This document shows, one piece after another, positions 7,915 to 21,343 of a stretch of 64,000 nucleotides of DNA. Both the position numbers and the translations under genes were made by a program. Numbering within the stretch: position 1 is the stretch's first letter; each line of letters opens with the position of its first letter. The stretch comes from an uncultured Bacilli bacterium (GTDB lineage: Bacteria > Bacillota_I > Bacilli_A > RF39 > UBA660): contig CAKOSP010000003.1 of the NCBI GenBank assembly GCA_934102335.1, forward strand, positions 80,219-144,218. The letters run 5' to 3'. Below the pieces are notes generated by a model. It was not told where the DNA came from, ran no database searches, and worked only from the letters and a program-made list of their open reading frames with translations.

Positions 7915-9919
7915 CTGCTTTTTCCTTTTTTTGTTGTTTCATTACCTCAACGGATTCATTTAAGGCATCTTCAATAGTTTTAATATCATCAGTTATCATA
8001 CTATAACCAAATTCTGCACCATTTTTATATGGTAAATGATCTAATTCTTTATTAAGTTTATGAATATAATTAGTTACTTGTTTTTGACTATATCCCACTA
8101 AATAAATGACAAATTCATTACCATCAGTACGCATAATTTCAGAATTATCTAATTGAGTTCTAATTAAAATATTAGCACATGCTTTTATTTGTTTATCACC
8201 CTCAGAATATCCATTCAAATCATTAATTTCTTGTAAATTATTTAAATCCATAACTATAATAGTTTGAGGATAAATAATATTATTATTCCAAGTATCTAAA
8301 CACTCATTTAAATAATTTCTATTTTTTAAACTAGTTAATTGATCGATAAATTTTAATTTATCATCTTTTTTTATTTTATTAGCAATATAAACTTTTTTAG
8401 TTTTTCTAATAAGAATTAAAAGCACTATTACAGCTATAAAGATAAGATAAATAATATATTTAGCTATTGTACTTAAAACTACACCAGTTTTAACTGTATT
8501 ATAATGATTTTCTAAACCTTCATTTAAAATTACATTTCTATCTAAAGTACTAAAATATTTATCAATTAATTTAGTTAAAATCTCATTTTTATTAACTTTA
8601 AAAGTATAAGAAGATGAAACTGTATCAGTATATCTAACTGTATAATTATCTAATTTTGTATTAGCATAATAATCATAAATATTAGAATCTATCACTATAA
8701 TTGCATCTTTCTTATTTAAACGTAACAATTCTTTTTCACTTGAATAAGTCTTTATTGTTATACCAGAAATATTTGCTAAATATTTAATTAATGCCCCATT
8801 TTCTTCAACATAAACTGTTTTATCCTTTAAGGATTTAAGAGAATTAATAGCTATATTATTATCTCTTCTAGCTATAACTGAATACTTAATGTTAAAATTA
8901 CCAGAAGTTTCTTTCCAATCATTTTCAAAATTATAACGATTAAAATATAAATCCATTTCTCCGTTATTTATAGCTCTTAAAAATTTATCAAAACTAGAAT
9001 ATTTTACAAAATTAAACTCTGTTTTAGAAAAATCACTAAATTGTTTAATTAATACTGCTGCTACACCTCCAAAAGTTCCACCTTTTATAACTTCATAAGG
9101 ACTTGTATTAACAAAACCAAAAGATAAATCAACACTTCTCAAAGCTTCAATATCACTATCACCAATCGCTAATTTTTCTTGGAATAAATCAAATTGTTCT
9201 TGGTTATAATAATTATCAAATTCTTCCCATGTATTATAAAATTTTCTTAAAATACTACTAAATGTATCATTAGCTAAACTCAAAACATAATAATATTTAA
9301 TATCACTAAAATGATAAACAATATTATAATCTTTTTCTAAAATATCACCTAAATAATAGTTCATTGGAACTAAAATATAATTTAAATCTTTTTCATCAAA
9401 AGCCTTTAATAAATCACTTTTGCTTTCAAATTGTGAAAAAGTCACATTGGTATCAATATAATTTGATACTACTGATAAATCATCTTGAGTAATTCCAATT
9501 GTCTTTCCAGACAAATCTTTATTATAGTTTATAATCTCATGTTTTTTAGAAACTAAAACATAATGATCCGTATAAAAAACAATATCAGAATCATTATAAG
9601 AACTTTTCTTATTAAAAGTAATTCCTGATTTTGAATTATCATTTCCAATAAAAGTTATAGGATTTATATTTAAATTATATTCTTTTTTAAAATCATTTAA
9701 AAAGTCATAAAATACTCCCGTACCGTCACTTCCAAATACATAAGCATCATTTAGCACATTAACATTTAAAACATTTTTAGTATTACTATTTACCCAATTT
9801 CTTTCTAAAACCGTAAGCTTATTTGGATTATTTAATATTTTCAATAAAAATATAGCAGTAAGTATTGCTACAACCGCTAAAATAATTGTTAATATTATTC
9901 CTTTTTTATGATCTTTCAT
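7898..9919 (-). CDS. Membrane sensor with tandem solute-binding-like domains and a degenerate GGDEF domain
   Basis: An N-terminal helix (about 8-29) and a second at about 485-506 bracket an extracytoplasmic part that reads like two consecutive SBP_bac_3-type domains (phrases such as LSGKTIGITQDDL and LKDKTVYVEENGAL). After the second helix comes a GGDEF-like domain with FIDQLTSLKNRNYLNE and VMDLNNLQEINDLNGYSEGDK. The signature reads TDGNEF near residue 600 instead of GG(D/E)EF, so cyclase activity is doubtful. It lies downstream of the 9922 gene by 2 nt and overlaps yihY. A ligand-sensing role is inference. Confidence 0.8.
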   Translation of the reverse strand: MKDHKKGIILTIILAVVAILTAIFLLKILNNPNKLTVLERNWVNSNTKNVLNVNVLNDAYVFGSDGTGVFYDFLNDFKKEYNLNINPITFIGNDNSKSGITFNKKSSYNDSDIVFYTDHYVLVSKKHEIINYNKDLSGKTIGITQDDLSVVSNYIDTNVTFSQFESKSDLLKAFDEKDLNYILVPMNYYLGDILEKDYNIVYHFSDIKYYYVLSLANDTFSSILRKFYNTWEEFDNYYNQEQFDLFQEKLAIGDSDIEALRSVDLSFGFVNTSPYEVIKGGTFGGVAAVLIKQFSDFSKTEFNFVKYSSFDKFLRAINNGEMDLYFNRYNFENDWKETSGNFNIKYSVIARRDNNIAINSLKSLKDKTVYVEENGALIKYLANISGITIKTYSSEKELLRLNKKDAIIVIDSNIYDYYANTKLDNYTVRYTDTVSSSYTFKVNKNEILTKLIDKYFSTLDRNVILNEGLENHYNTVKTGVVLSTIAKYIIYLIFIAVIVLLILIRKTKKVYIANKIKKDDKLKFIDQLTSLKNRNYLNECLDTWNNNIIYPQTIIVMDLNNLQEINDLNGYSEGDKQIKACANILIRTQLDNSEIMRTDGNEFVIYLVGYSQKQVTNYIHKLNKELDHLPYKNGAEFGYSMITDDIKTIEDALNESVEVMKQQKKEKADEEKN

Positions 9920-9921
9920 AA

Positions 9922-10401
9922 TTATTTTTCACTTTCTACAGCAGTATTATTATTCCAAACAACACCACTTCCATTTACATTTCTTGCACCCATAATAGCA
10001 AAACCATCATCACCATCAGATAATAATGAAAACTCAATATCATAATAGCCTAAATTCTTTTCAGAAAACAAATCTATTGATTTTTCTGCAACAGCCTTAG
10101 CGTTATCTAAAGAAATATCATTATTAAAAACAATATTTACATAAATAATTCTTCCAGAAATTCTTAAATTAACACTTGTAACACTCTGATTTTCTTTTAT
10201 ACTTTCTATATAAGAATTTTTAAACTCATCAGTAACTGGATACTCACCAATATTAACTAATCTATCACCATAATTTGATTTATGTCCAGCTAAGAAGAAA
10301 GATGATGCGACAACAACTATTGCTACAAAACATACAATAAGTATGCAAATAAGAACAAAAACCACCCTATTTTCAGCCCATAAATTTTTAATTTTTTTCA
10401 C
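9922..10401 (-). CDS. Single-pass membrane protein, unknown function
   Basis: I do not recognise this 159-aa protein. It has a short cytoplasmic Lys-rich start, one strong membrane helix (about 13-38) and an external domain of some 115 residues with alternating beta-type segments (VTSVNLRISGRIIYVNIVFNN). Its stop is only 2 nt from the start of the GGDEF sensor, so they form an operon with yihY. A partner role to that sensor is possible but not shown. The ribosome site GAGGTGAAAAAGTG precedes ATG. Confidence 0.6.
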   Translation of the reverse strand: MKKIKNLWAENRVVFVLICILIVCFVAIVVVASSFFLAGHKSNYGDRLVNIGEYPVTDEFKNSYIESIKENQSVTSVNLRISGRIIYVNIVFNNDISLDNAKAVAEKSIDLFSEKNLGYYDIEFSLLSDGDDGFAIMGARNVNGSGVVWNNNTAVESEK

Positions 10402-10464
10402 TTTTTCACCTCATTGGTATTCTAATTATACAACAAAACAAATATTACCGCAATAAAACTAAAT

Positions 10465-14766
<4,302 letters not shown>

Positions 14767-14767
14767 A

Positions 14768-16855
14768 TTAATTTTCCTTTCTTTCTAAACCTTTATAATT
14801 ACTTAAGAATTTCTTTATTCCAAATCTTTTATCAAAAGCCACTGTTACAAATCTTTCATCAACATCAACTACCACACCTTTTCCAAAACTTTGATGAATT
14901 ACAACTTCACCAGTACGATAATTAATTGATGAATCACTATACATTTTATCTTTATTAAATTTAATTTCTTCTTTAATACTTGAATCACTTTTTTCTAAAA
15001 GAGCACTATTAATTTCATCAATAAATCTAGAAGGCGGATTACTAACAGTCTTTCCATATAACATTCTTCTTTTCGCATTAGATAAATAAAGTCTTTCTTT
15101 TGCTCTAGTTATAGCAACATAGCATAACCTTCGTTCTTCTTCAAGGCCACCTTCCTCTATTAAAGAGTTAGCATGAGGTAAAATACTTTCTTCCATTCCT
15201 ACAATAAATACACATTTAAATTCCAATCCTTTAGCACTGTGAATAGTCATAAGAGTAATTACATCATCTTGATTTTCATGTTCAGACATATCTGCTACCA
15301 AAGAAATTTCTTCTAAAAAGTCTTCTAGATTAACAGTTCCCGTTTCTTTTTGATAAGCCTCTGTAATACTTCTAAATTCCAATAAGTTTTCTATTCTAAG
15401 TTCGGAATCCAAAGAACTATCTTTTTCATATAGTTCTTTCATTCCTGATTTTAAAAGAACATAATCAATTAATTCTGTTAAAGATAAATCATCTTTTTTG
15501 CTTCTTATATCTTCAATAATTTCTTTAAATAACAATTCTTTTCCACTAGATATAGCTTCATACATACTTATATTTTCAACTCTTGCTATATCAGCTAAAT
15601 TAGAAATACTTTTAGCACCAATTCCTCTTTTTGGTTCATTAATAACTCTTTCTAAAGAAGTATCATCTTTAGGATTACTAACTAATCTTAAATAACTAAT
15701 TAAATCTTTAATTTCTTTTCTTTTATAAAAGTAAAAAGCACCAACAACTTTATAAGGAAAATTATTTTTAATCATCCCCTCTTCAACTATACGAGATTGA
15801 GCATTGGTTCGATAAAATATTGCTATATCACTTCTTTTATAACCCATATTAAGTAATTTTTTTATTTCTTCACAAACTAAATTTACTTCATGAGTTTCAT
15901 CATACGCTCTTATATATTTAGGTTTTACCCCATCACCGAGTTCACTGAAAAGTTCAACATCTCCGCGTTCTTTATTATTTTTAATTACATCATTAGCAGC
16001 CTTTAAAATATTTACTGTACTACGATAATTTTGATTTAAAGTAATAACTTTAGCATCTGGGTAATCCCTTTCAAAATTCAAAATATTTTTGTAATTAGCA
16101 AATCTAAAAGCATATATACTTTGGTTAGCGTCTCCAACACAAAATAAATTACGATATTTTTCAGCTAATAATTTAATTAACTTATACTGAACCATGTTTG
16201 TATCTTGGTACTCATCTACTAAAATATATTTATACTTATCTTGATAATAATTTAAAATATCTTTATCTTTCATAAATAAATCAACTGGCAATTTTAACAA
16301 ATCATCAAAATCTATGGTATTATTTCTTTTTAGAATTTTTTCATATTCGAAATATATTTTAGCCACATATTTATCTTGATAAGATAAAAATAAATTATCT
16401 ACTTGAGCATCAGTTAACATTTCATTTTTTATAAAACTTATTTTTGATTTAACATAACCCACTGCAACATCTTGAGGCGTTATACTTAAATCTTTCATTA
16501 TCTTTTTTATTATGCTCAAACCATCATCTGAATCTATTATTGTAAAGTTTTTCATCAATCCACATTTTTCATAATTTTCTTTAATAATTCTTAATCCAAA
16601 TGAATGAAATGTCCCTACAAAACTATAATTATCCTCTACTATATTATCTAGTCTTTGTCTCATTTCTTTTGCTGCCTTATTAGTAAATGTAATTGCAAGT
16701 ATATTAGATCCATAAATACCATGTTCAATTAAATTAGCAATTCTTGTTGTAAGAACCTTAGTTTTACCAGATCCTGCTCCAGCAATTACTAAACAAGGAC
16801 CATTTATATATTCTACCGCTTCGCGTTGTTCTTTATTTAAACTGTCTAAATTCAT
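14768..16855 (-). CDS. pcrA: ATP-dependent DNA helicase PcrA/UvrD
   Basis: PcrA is a 3'-5' superfamily 1A helicase used in repair and rolling-circle replication. The Q motif LNKEQREAV is followed by Walker A AGAGSGKT (about 25-32), motif Ia AITFTNKAAKEM, motif II VDEYQDTN, motif III GDANQSIYAFR, and motif V/VI LMTIHSAKGLEF and YVAITRAKERLYLS. The C-terminus ends in a short Tudor-like segment (VVIHQSFGKGVVVDVDERFVTV), typical of Bacillota PcrA. It is the first gene of the operon with ligA; GGAGGATGT precedes the ATG. Length 695 aa is slightly short but complete. Confidence 0.96.
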   Translation of the reverse strand: MNLDSLNKEQREAVEYINGPCLVIAGAGSGKTKVLTTRIANLIEHGIYGSNILAITFTNKAAKEMRQRLDNIVEDNYSFVGTFHSFGLRIIKENYEKCGLMKNFTIIDSDDGLSIIKKIMKDLSITPQDVAVGYVKSKISFIKNEMLTDAQVDNLFLSYQDKYVAKIYFEYEKILKRNNTIDFDDLLKLPVDLFMKDKDILNYYQDKYKYILVDEYQDTNMVQYKLIKLLAEKYRNLFCVGDANQSIYAFRFANYKNILNFERDYPDAKVITLNQNYRSTVNILKAANDVIKNNKERGDVELFSELGDGVKPKYIRAYDETHEVNLVCEEIKKLLNMGYKRSDIAIFYRTNAQSRIVEEGMIKNNFPYKVVGAFYFYKRKEIKDLISYLRLVSNPKDDTSLERVINEPKRGIGAKSISNLADIARVENISMYEAISSGKELLFKEIIEDIRSKKDDLSLTELIDYVLLKSGMKELYEKDSSLDSELRIENLLEFRSITEAYQKETGTVNLEDFLEEISLVADMSEHENQDDVITLMTIHSAKGLEFKCVFIVGMEESILPHANSLIEEGGLEEERRLCYVAITRAKERLYLSNAKRRMLYGKTVSNPPSRFIDEINSALLEKSDSSIKEEIKFNKDKMYSDSSINYRTGEVVIHQSFGKGVVVDVDERFVTVAFDKRFGIKKFLSNYKGLERKEN

Positions 16856-16960
16856 ACATCCTCCACACTATAAATATTATATCAAATTTAATCATAAGAA
16901 AAAAGAATAACTCCACTATTTTAGATAGTATTTTTCTAAAAATTAGTTTATAATAAGTAT

Positions 16961-16974
16961 AGAACAAAGGTTTG
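16961..16974 (+). promoter_or_regulatory. LexA/SOS-box-like sequence before the Y-family polymerase
   Basis: AGAACAAAGGTTTG fits the Bacillus SOS box (CGAACRNRYGTTYG) at 12 of 14 positions. It lies between a TATAAT (16949-16954) and the start codon, and its AAAGG doubles as the ribosome site. SOS control is inference. Confidence 0.5.
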
Positions 16975-16980
16975 ATTTAG

Positions 16981-18225
16981 ATGAATAGAAATATTATGTG
17001 TATTGACTTAAAAAGTTTTTTTGCCTCATGTGAATGTCAAGAAAGAGGTATTGATGGGTTTAAAACTGCTTTAGTAGTTGCGAATAAAAACCAAGGTAAT
17101 GGTGCTATTACTTTAGCTATATCACCATATTTAAAACAATTAGGTATTCCATCTAGAACCAGATTATATGAAATCCCTTCACATATAAAATACGAAATTG
17201 TTCCTCCTAGAATGAGTCTATATATAAAATATTCTAAACATGTAGTAGATATCTATTTAAATTTTGTTTCAGAAGAAGATATATTAGTCTACTCCATCGA
17301 CGAATGTTTTTTAGATGTAACAAACTACTTAAAATTATATAAAAAAACAGACTATGAATTAGCCCAAGATATTTTGAATAAAATATACCAAGATACTGGC
17401 TTAACTGCCAACTGTGGAATTGGTCCTAATATGTTATTAGCTAAAGTTGCTATGGATACCGAGGCCAAAAAATACAAAAACGGCATAGCCAAATGGAATT
17501 ATGATGATATTAAAACTAAATTATGGGAAATTACCCCACTTAGTAAAATGTGGAGCATTGGCAAAAATATGCAAAGAAATTTAAACAACATGGGATTATA
17601 TAAAGTGGGTGATATTGCTAGATACGATGTAAAAATACTAAAAAAGAAATTCGGTATTTTAGGCGAGGAACTATGGAATCATACTAATGGTATCGACACT
17701 AGTACAATAAAAGATTATAAAAACATAGAGCACGATAAAAGCTTTTCTCACTCACAAGTATTATTTAAAGATTATAATGAAACAAATATCAAAATAATCA
17801 TACCCGAAATGATTGATGTTTTATGTGCAAGATTAAGAAAAAATCATAAACAAACTAGTGTAATAGGATTAGGCATCGGATATTCCAAAAATATTGGCGG
17901 AGGATTTTATCACTCAATTAAAGTAATTCCTACCGACCAAGAAAAAGATATATATAATATTGCTATGATGATTTTTGATAAATACTATGAAAATTTACCC
18001 ATTAGAAAAGTAACAGTTAGTTGTGGAGGTCTAAAGAACAAAGAAGGATATCAGCTCAATTTATTTGAAGACTCAAAAACTATAGAAAAAAACGAAAAAA
18101 TTAATAATGCTATTGACGAAATTAAAGATAAATACGGTAAAAATAGTTTAATTAAAGCTTCAAGTTTATACGAAGATTCTACTGCCATAGAAAGAAATAA
18201 AAAAATTGGTGGACATAACGCTTAA
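16981..18225 (+). CDS. Y-family DNA polymerase (UmuC/UvrX-like)
   Basis: Y-family polymerases copy past DNA damage at the cost of errors. The palm carries Asp9 in CIDLKSFFASCE and the Asp107-Glu108 pair in VYSIDECFLDV. The middle has GIGPNMLLAKVAMDTEAKK, followed by HhH and little-finger regions. The wording is closer to UmuC/UvrX (YqjW) than to DinB, and the downstream partner is a YolD-type gene, as in Bacillus. An SOS-box-like site precedes it. At 414 aa it is complete. Confidence is high for the family, moderate for the subclass. Confidence 0.92.
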   Translation: MNRNIMCIDLKSFFASCECQERGIDGFKTALVVANKNQGNGAITLAISPYLKQLGIPSRTRLYEIPSHIKYEIVPPRMSLYIKYSKHVVDIYLNFVSEEDILVYSIDECFLDVTNYLKLYKKTDYELAQDILNKIYQDTGLTANCGIGPNMLLAKVAMDTEAKKYKNGIAKWNYDDIKTKLWEITPLSKMWSIGKNMQRNLNNMGLYKVGDIARYDVKILKKKFGILGEELWNHTNGIDTSTIKDYKNIEHDKSFSHSQVLFKDYNETNIKIIIPEMIDVLCARLRKNHKQTSVIGLGIGYSKNIGGGFYHSIKVIPTDQEKDIYNIAMMIFDKYYENLPIRKVTVSCGGLKNKEGYQLNLFEDSKTIEKNEKINNAIDEIKDKYGKNSLIKASSLYEDSTAIERNKKIGGHNA

Positions 18226-18275
18226 ATGGTAAATATTGGATTTGTAAGTAAATAACTTTTTTATTAAAATATATA

Positions 18276-18289
18276 CGAACAAAGGTTGG
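18276..18289 (+). promoter_or_regulatory. Second LexA/SOS-box-like sequence, before the YolD-like gene
   Basis: CGAACAAAGGTTGG shares its CGAAC half and GTT with the Bacillus SOS box and nearly repeats the site at 16961. Again AAAGG also serves as the ribosome site. Confidence 0.45.
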
Positions 18290-18294
18290 TATAT

Positions 18295-18603
18295 ATGGAA
18301 AGAAATAAAATAAAATGGTTACCGTTCAATTCAGTTATAAACACAGAACAGATGTTAAAACAAGAATCACAAAATTCTTTAATTTTTACTATGCCAGAAT
18401 TAAGTGAAGAACAAATAAATACCCTAGAAGAAAAAATAATATTTAGTTATTATTCAAAGAAAAATATCATAATTGAATATTTTCAAAATAACCACATTTA
18501 TAAAATAAAATCTCAAATAAAAAAAATAGATAGTATAAATCATTTAATAATCTTAAACGACAATACTAATCTATTTTTCAATCAAATAATTAATCTCCAA
18601 TAG
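18295..18603 (+). CDS. YolD-like protein
   Basis: YolD-like proteins are short partners encoded beside UmuC/UvrX polymerases in Bacilli; their exact role is unsettled. The 102-aa product has the family phrases KWLPFNSVIN near the start, PELSEEQINTLEEKI in the middle and a final beta strand series. The frame opens at a TTG (18286), but the AAAGG site is properly spaced only for the ATG at 18295. It lies 69 nt after the polymerase gene and has its own SOS-like box. Its 3' end overlaps the convergent 18590 gene by 14 nt. Confidence 0.75.
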   Translation: MERNKIKWLPFNSVINTEQMLKQESQNSLIFTMPELSEEQINTLEEKIIFSYYSKKNIIIEYFQNNHIYKIKSQIKKIDSINHLIILNDNTNLFFNQIINLQ

Positions 18604-19477
18604 CTGAAGCTGGTTCTGTAGAAACCCAAGTATAACTTCCATTAGATTCCTTTTTAAAGGTACTTTTAAAAATCTGAACTTGATTATCATATTTTTTAAT
18701 CAATTCTGATTCATATTTTCCATCTGGGCTTTCTATATCAATTGCTTCATTAAAAGCATAATTATCACTTCTATAATATTTAAAAATATTATTCGCATGA
18801 ATTAAATAACCATTATCATTTTTAGTTTCAGAATAACCATCTAAAAATAAAACTTTTTCATAAATATAAACGTTATTTTCATCTTTTTTAGCAAGAGCTA
18901 CAACTCCTGCTTTTTTTATTGTATCTTCCTCAGGAGTAGTTAAAACATGACAATAGAATTCGCCATTTTCATATAAACACTCATTATTAGCATTAGCTCC
19001 TATTTGGAATGTTTGCCATTCATATGACTCCTTATTATAATTTCTTTTTAATACACTTTCTAAAGAAGATCTATAAAGTATAAAACATTTACTATTTTCA
19101 TCTTTACAATATTTATTTTGAAATTGTACAAATCTTTCATCGTTTCCTACTAAGAAATTTCCTTCATCTTTAGCAAGTACATTATATGCCATATTAAATA
19201 GGACAATATCACTTAAATTATTAGTGTTTCTAAGTTCAACATCATATACTCCAGTAGATCCTGCATCATCCATTACATTATGAATATAAGGAATCATACT
19301 TACTAATACCTCTTGATCAGTTGCACTTAAAATATCATTCTGATCTTGATCATTTTTCTTTTGATTAGGAACTAAATAATTAAAAAGTAAAATATATAAA
19401 GCAGCATAAATAATTAGTATTCCTAAAATAACTGTAATAATCATCTTTTTTTTGCGTTCTTTTGAACTAGTATCCAT
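18590..19477 (-). CDS. Single-pass membrane protein, unknown function
   Basis: I do not recognise this 295-aa protein. A short basic N-terminus precedes one membrane helix (about 12-33); the rest is predicted outside, with four cysteines in spaced pairs (KYCKDENSKC, NECLYENGEFYC) that could form disulfides. The C-terminus ends with STFKKESNGSYTWVSTEP, a strand-rich segment. It is monocistronic, between spoVAE and the yolD-like gene, and starts after a good AGAGGTGTG site. A surface or envelope role is the most one can infer. Confidence 0.55.
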   Translation of the reverse strand: MDTSSKERKKKMIITVILGILIIYAALYILLFNYLVPNQKKNDQDQNDILSATDQEVLVSMIPYIHNVMDDAGSTGVYDVELRNTNNLSDIVLFNMAYNVLAKDEGNFLVGNDERFVQFQNKYCKDENSKCFILYRSSLESVLKRNYNKESYEWQTFQIGANANNECLYENGEFYCHVLTTPEEDTIKKAGVVALAKKDENNVYIYEKVLFLDGYSETKNDNGYLIHANNIFKYYRSDNYAFNEAIDIESPDGKYESELIKKYDNQVQIFKSTFKKESNGSYTWVSTEPASAIGD

Positions 19478-19552
19478 ATCAACACACCTCTATTATCATT
19501 TTAACATAACTTTATTTGTTTTGATATATAAATTTATTTATTTGACAAATTT

Positions 19553-19903
19553 TTAACTTTTAGGATTAAATATCAAGGCAAACACAAATGAAAATATAAT
19601 AACGCTAACTATAGCTAAACCAGATTTATCTAAAAGATGAGAAAATACTCCCAACCAGCCATTATTTAAATAACCACTATAGCCAGCTGAATAAAGAGTA
19701 TACCCGAAATTAGATATTAAAACAGTAGCTCCTGCACCAAAAATATCAATTAATTTTTCATAGATTCCGAAAAACGATAAAATAGCTCCAAATACTGTAA
19801 AAAGTGATGTAATATGTCCAGGTGTAAGTTTTGTATTATCGGCAATAATTTGAGCTATTCCACAAACCATTCCTGCAAACAAAAATGCTAATAAAAATTT
19901 CAT
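19553..19903 (-). CDS. spoVAE: Stage V sporulation protein AE
   Basis: SpoVAE is a membrane subunit of the SpoVA channel, which moves dipicolinic acid into the forespore and out at germination. The 116-aa protein has about four hydrophobic segments and the family features GMVCGIAQIIADNTKLTPGH and LYSAGYSGYL. It overlaps the end of spoVAD by 4 nt and is last in the dacF-spoIIAA-sigF-spoVAC-spoVAD-spoVAE operon. Only the C, D and E genes of spoVA are present, the minimal set seen in several clostridial lineages. Confidence 0.9.
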   Translation of the reverse strand: MKFLLAFLFAGMVCGIAQIIADNTKLTPGHITSLFTVFGAILSFFGIYEKLIDIFGAGATVLISNFGYTLYSAGYSGYLNNGWLGVFSHLLDKSGLAIVSVIIFSFVFALIFNPKS

Positions 19904-20874
19904 ATTACCTCCAAACTAACTGCGTGTGCTATCGCAGGTATAGACTTATGCTGATTTAATAAAACTGGTGAATGTAATGATCCTGTACCAATTACTAATA
20001 TTTTTTTATATTTATTGCTTGTCAAAACCTTATTAAACAAAACCAAAGGTAGACAAACTGGGCCACTACCTCCTGAATGAGTTATATCACTATCAACATA
20101 AATTTCACAACCAGCATCCATATGTTTCTTTAAATTAATTCCTTCAGTTTTTTTCAAATATTGTTTTAAAATAGTGGCTCCAGTACACCCCAAATCCCCT
20201 GTTAAAATTAAATCATAATCATTAATATTTTCATTTTTATTTTTTAAATGTCTAACTAAAGTATCTGCTGCCGCAGGAGCCATAACAGCCCCCATATTAT
20301 TTGCATCCTTAATTCCCATATTAATAACTCTACCAATTGTTGCCGAAGTAATCTTCCATTTTCCTCTCTTAGAACTTAAAAGCGTACTAACCGCTCCGGT
20401 AGTAGTAAAAGTAGAACATTTTGGTCTTAAAGATCCATATTCAACCGGATATCTAAATTGCCTTTCAGCCGTTAAATTATGACTACTTGTAATTGCAATA
20501 ACCTTATTAGCCAGTTGAGATTCTAAAAATGTAGCTCCTATAATCAAAGATTCAATAAATGTTGCACAAGCCGAATACACTCCTAAATAAGGAATATCAA
20601 AATGTTCTGCATTATAACTTGTAACACTTATTTGATTTAATAAATCTCCTCCTATAATAAAATCCAAATCATTTTCAGCTAATTTATTTTTAACCAAAAC
20701 ATTTTTTAAAGCAGTACTTTGCATTTTAATCTCTGCTTGTTCAAAAGTTTTCTCTTTAAAGTAATAATCATCCATAGCCATATCAAATTTTTTTAACTTA
20801 CTACACTTCTCAAGTGGTCCAACCAAAGAAAAAACATCATTAATATAAACTGATTTAAAAATTTTACTATCCAT
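19900..20874 (-). CDS. spoVAD: Stage V sporulation protein AD
   Basis: SpoVAD is a soluble, thiolase-like protein that binds dipicolinic acid and works with SpoVAC and SpoVAE. The 324-aa product has the thiolase-fold phrases GVYSACATFIESLIIGA and SSHNLTAERQFRYPVEYG, then ILTGDLGCTGATILKQY and HSGGSGPVCLP. It overlaps spoVAC by 8 nt and spoVAE by 4 nt, so the three are translationally coupled. No frame break is seen. Its presence argues that dipicolinate loading of spores still happens. Confidence 0.93.
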   Translation of the reverse strand: MDSKIFKSVYINDVFSLVGPLEKCSKLKKFDMAMDDYYFKEKTFEQAEIKMQSTALKNVLVKNKLAENDLDFIIGGDLLNQISVTSYNAEHFDIPYLGVYSACATFIESLIIGATFLESQLANKVIAITSSHNLTAERQFRYPVEYGSLRPKCSTFTTTGAVSTLLSSKRGKWKITSATIGRVINMGIKDANNMGAVMAPAAADTLVRHLKNKNENINDYDLILTGDLGCTGATILKQYLKKTEGINLKKHMDAGCEIYVDSDITHSGGSGPVCLPLVLFNKVLTSNKYKKILVIGTGSLHSPVLLNQHKSIPAIAHAVSLEVI

Positions 20875-21304
20875 ATATAATCACCCTTAAAACCACTAAG
20901 AAAAAAGCCGAAATAATTCCATAAAGAATTACTGAACCAGCAAGTTTAAAAAAATTAGTTCCTAATCCAGTTACCATTCCATCATGTTTATAATCCATGG
21001 CACTCGACTGTACTGAATGAGCAAATCCCGTCGTGGGAATAAAAAGACCTGCTTTACATTTACTCACCCATTCATCAAAAAATCCCAACGCAGTAAACAA
21101 AGCTCCAAAGAAAATATAAATAAGACACAAATACATAAATGCTATGTCTTTTGGCATACTAAAGCAACACATTAATACACTTATTATAATTTCTCCCAAA
21201 AATCCTAGAGCTCCACCAACAAAAAAAGCGATTAAAAAATTCTTTAATCGATTTTCTTTGGGTGATAATTCATCAACCATTTTTTTATAAGATTCTTTAT
21301 TCAT
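20867..21304 (-). CDS. spoVAC: Stage V sporulation protein AC
   Basis: SpoVAC is the membrane subunit thought to be the mechanosensitive part of the dipicolinate channel. The 145-aa protein opens YKKMVDELSPKENRLKNFLIAFFVGGALG, a strong family signature, and has four hydrophobic segments, with GFAHSVQSSAMDYKHDGMVTGLG in a loop (each given in part). It follows sigF by 39 nt and overlaps spoVAD. In Bacillus spoVA is a separate sigma-G operon; here it is joined to sigF. Confidence 0.92.
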   Translation of the reverse strand: MNKESYKKMVDELSPKENRLKNFLIAFFVGGALGFLGEIIISVLMCCFSMPKDIAFMYLCLIYIFFGALFTALGFFDEWVSKCKAGLFIPTTGFAHSVQSSAMDYKHDGMVTGLGTNFFKLAGSVILYGIISAFFLVVLRVIIYG

Positions 21305-21343
21305 TTTTCTTCACCATTTTTATTATGGTAAATTTTAGCAAAT

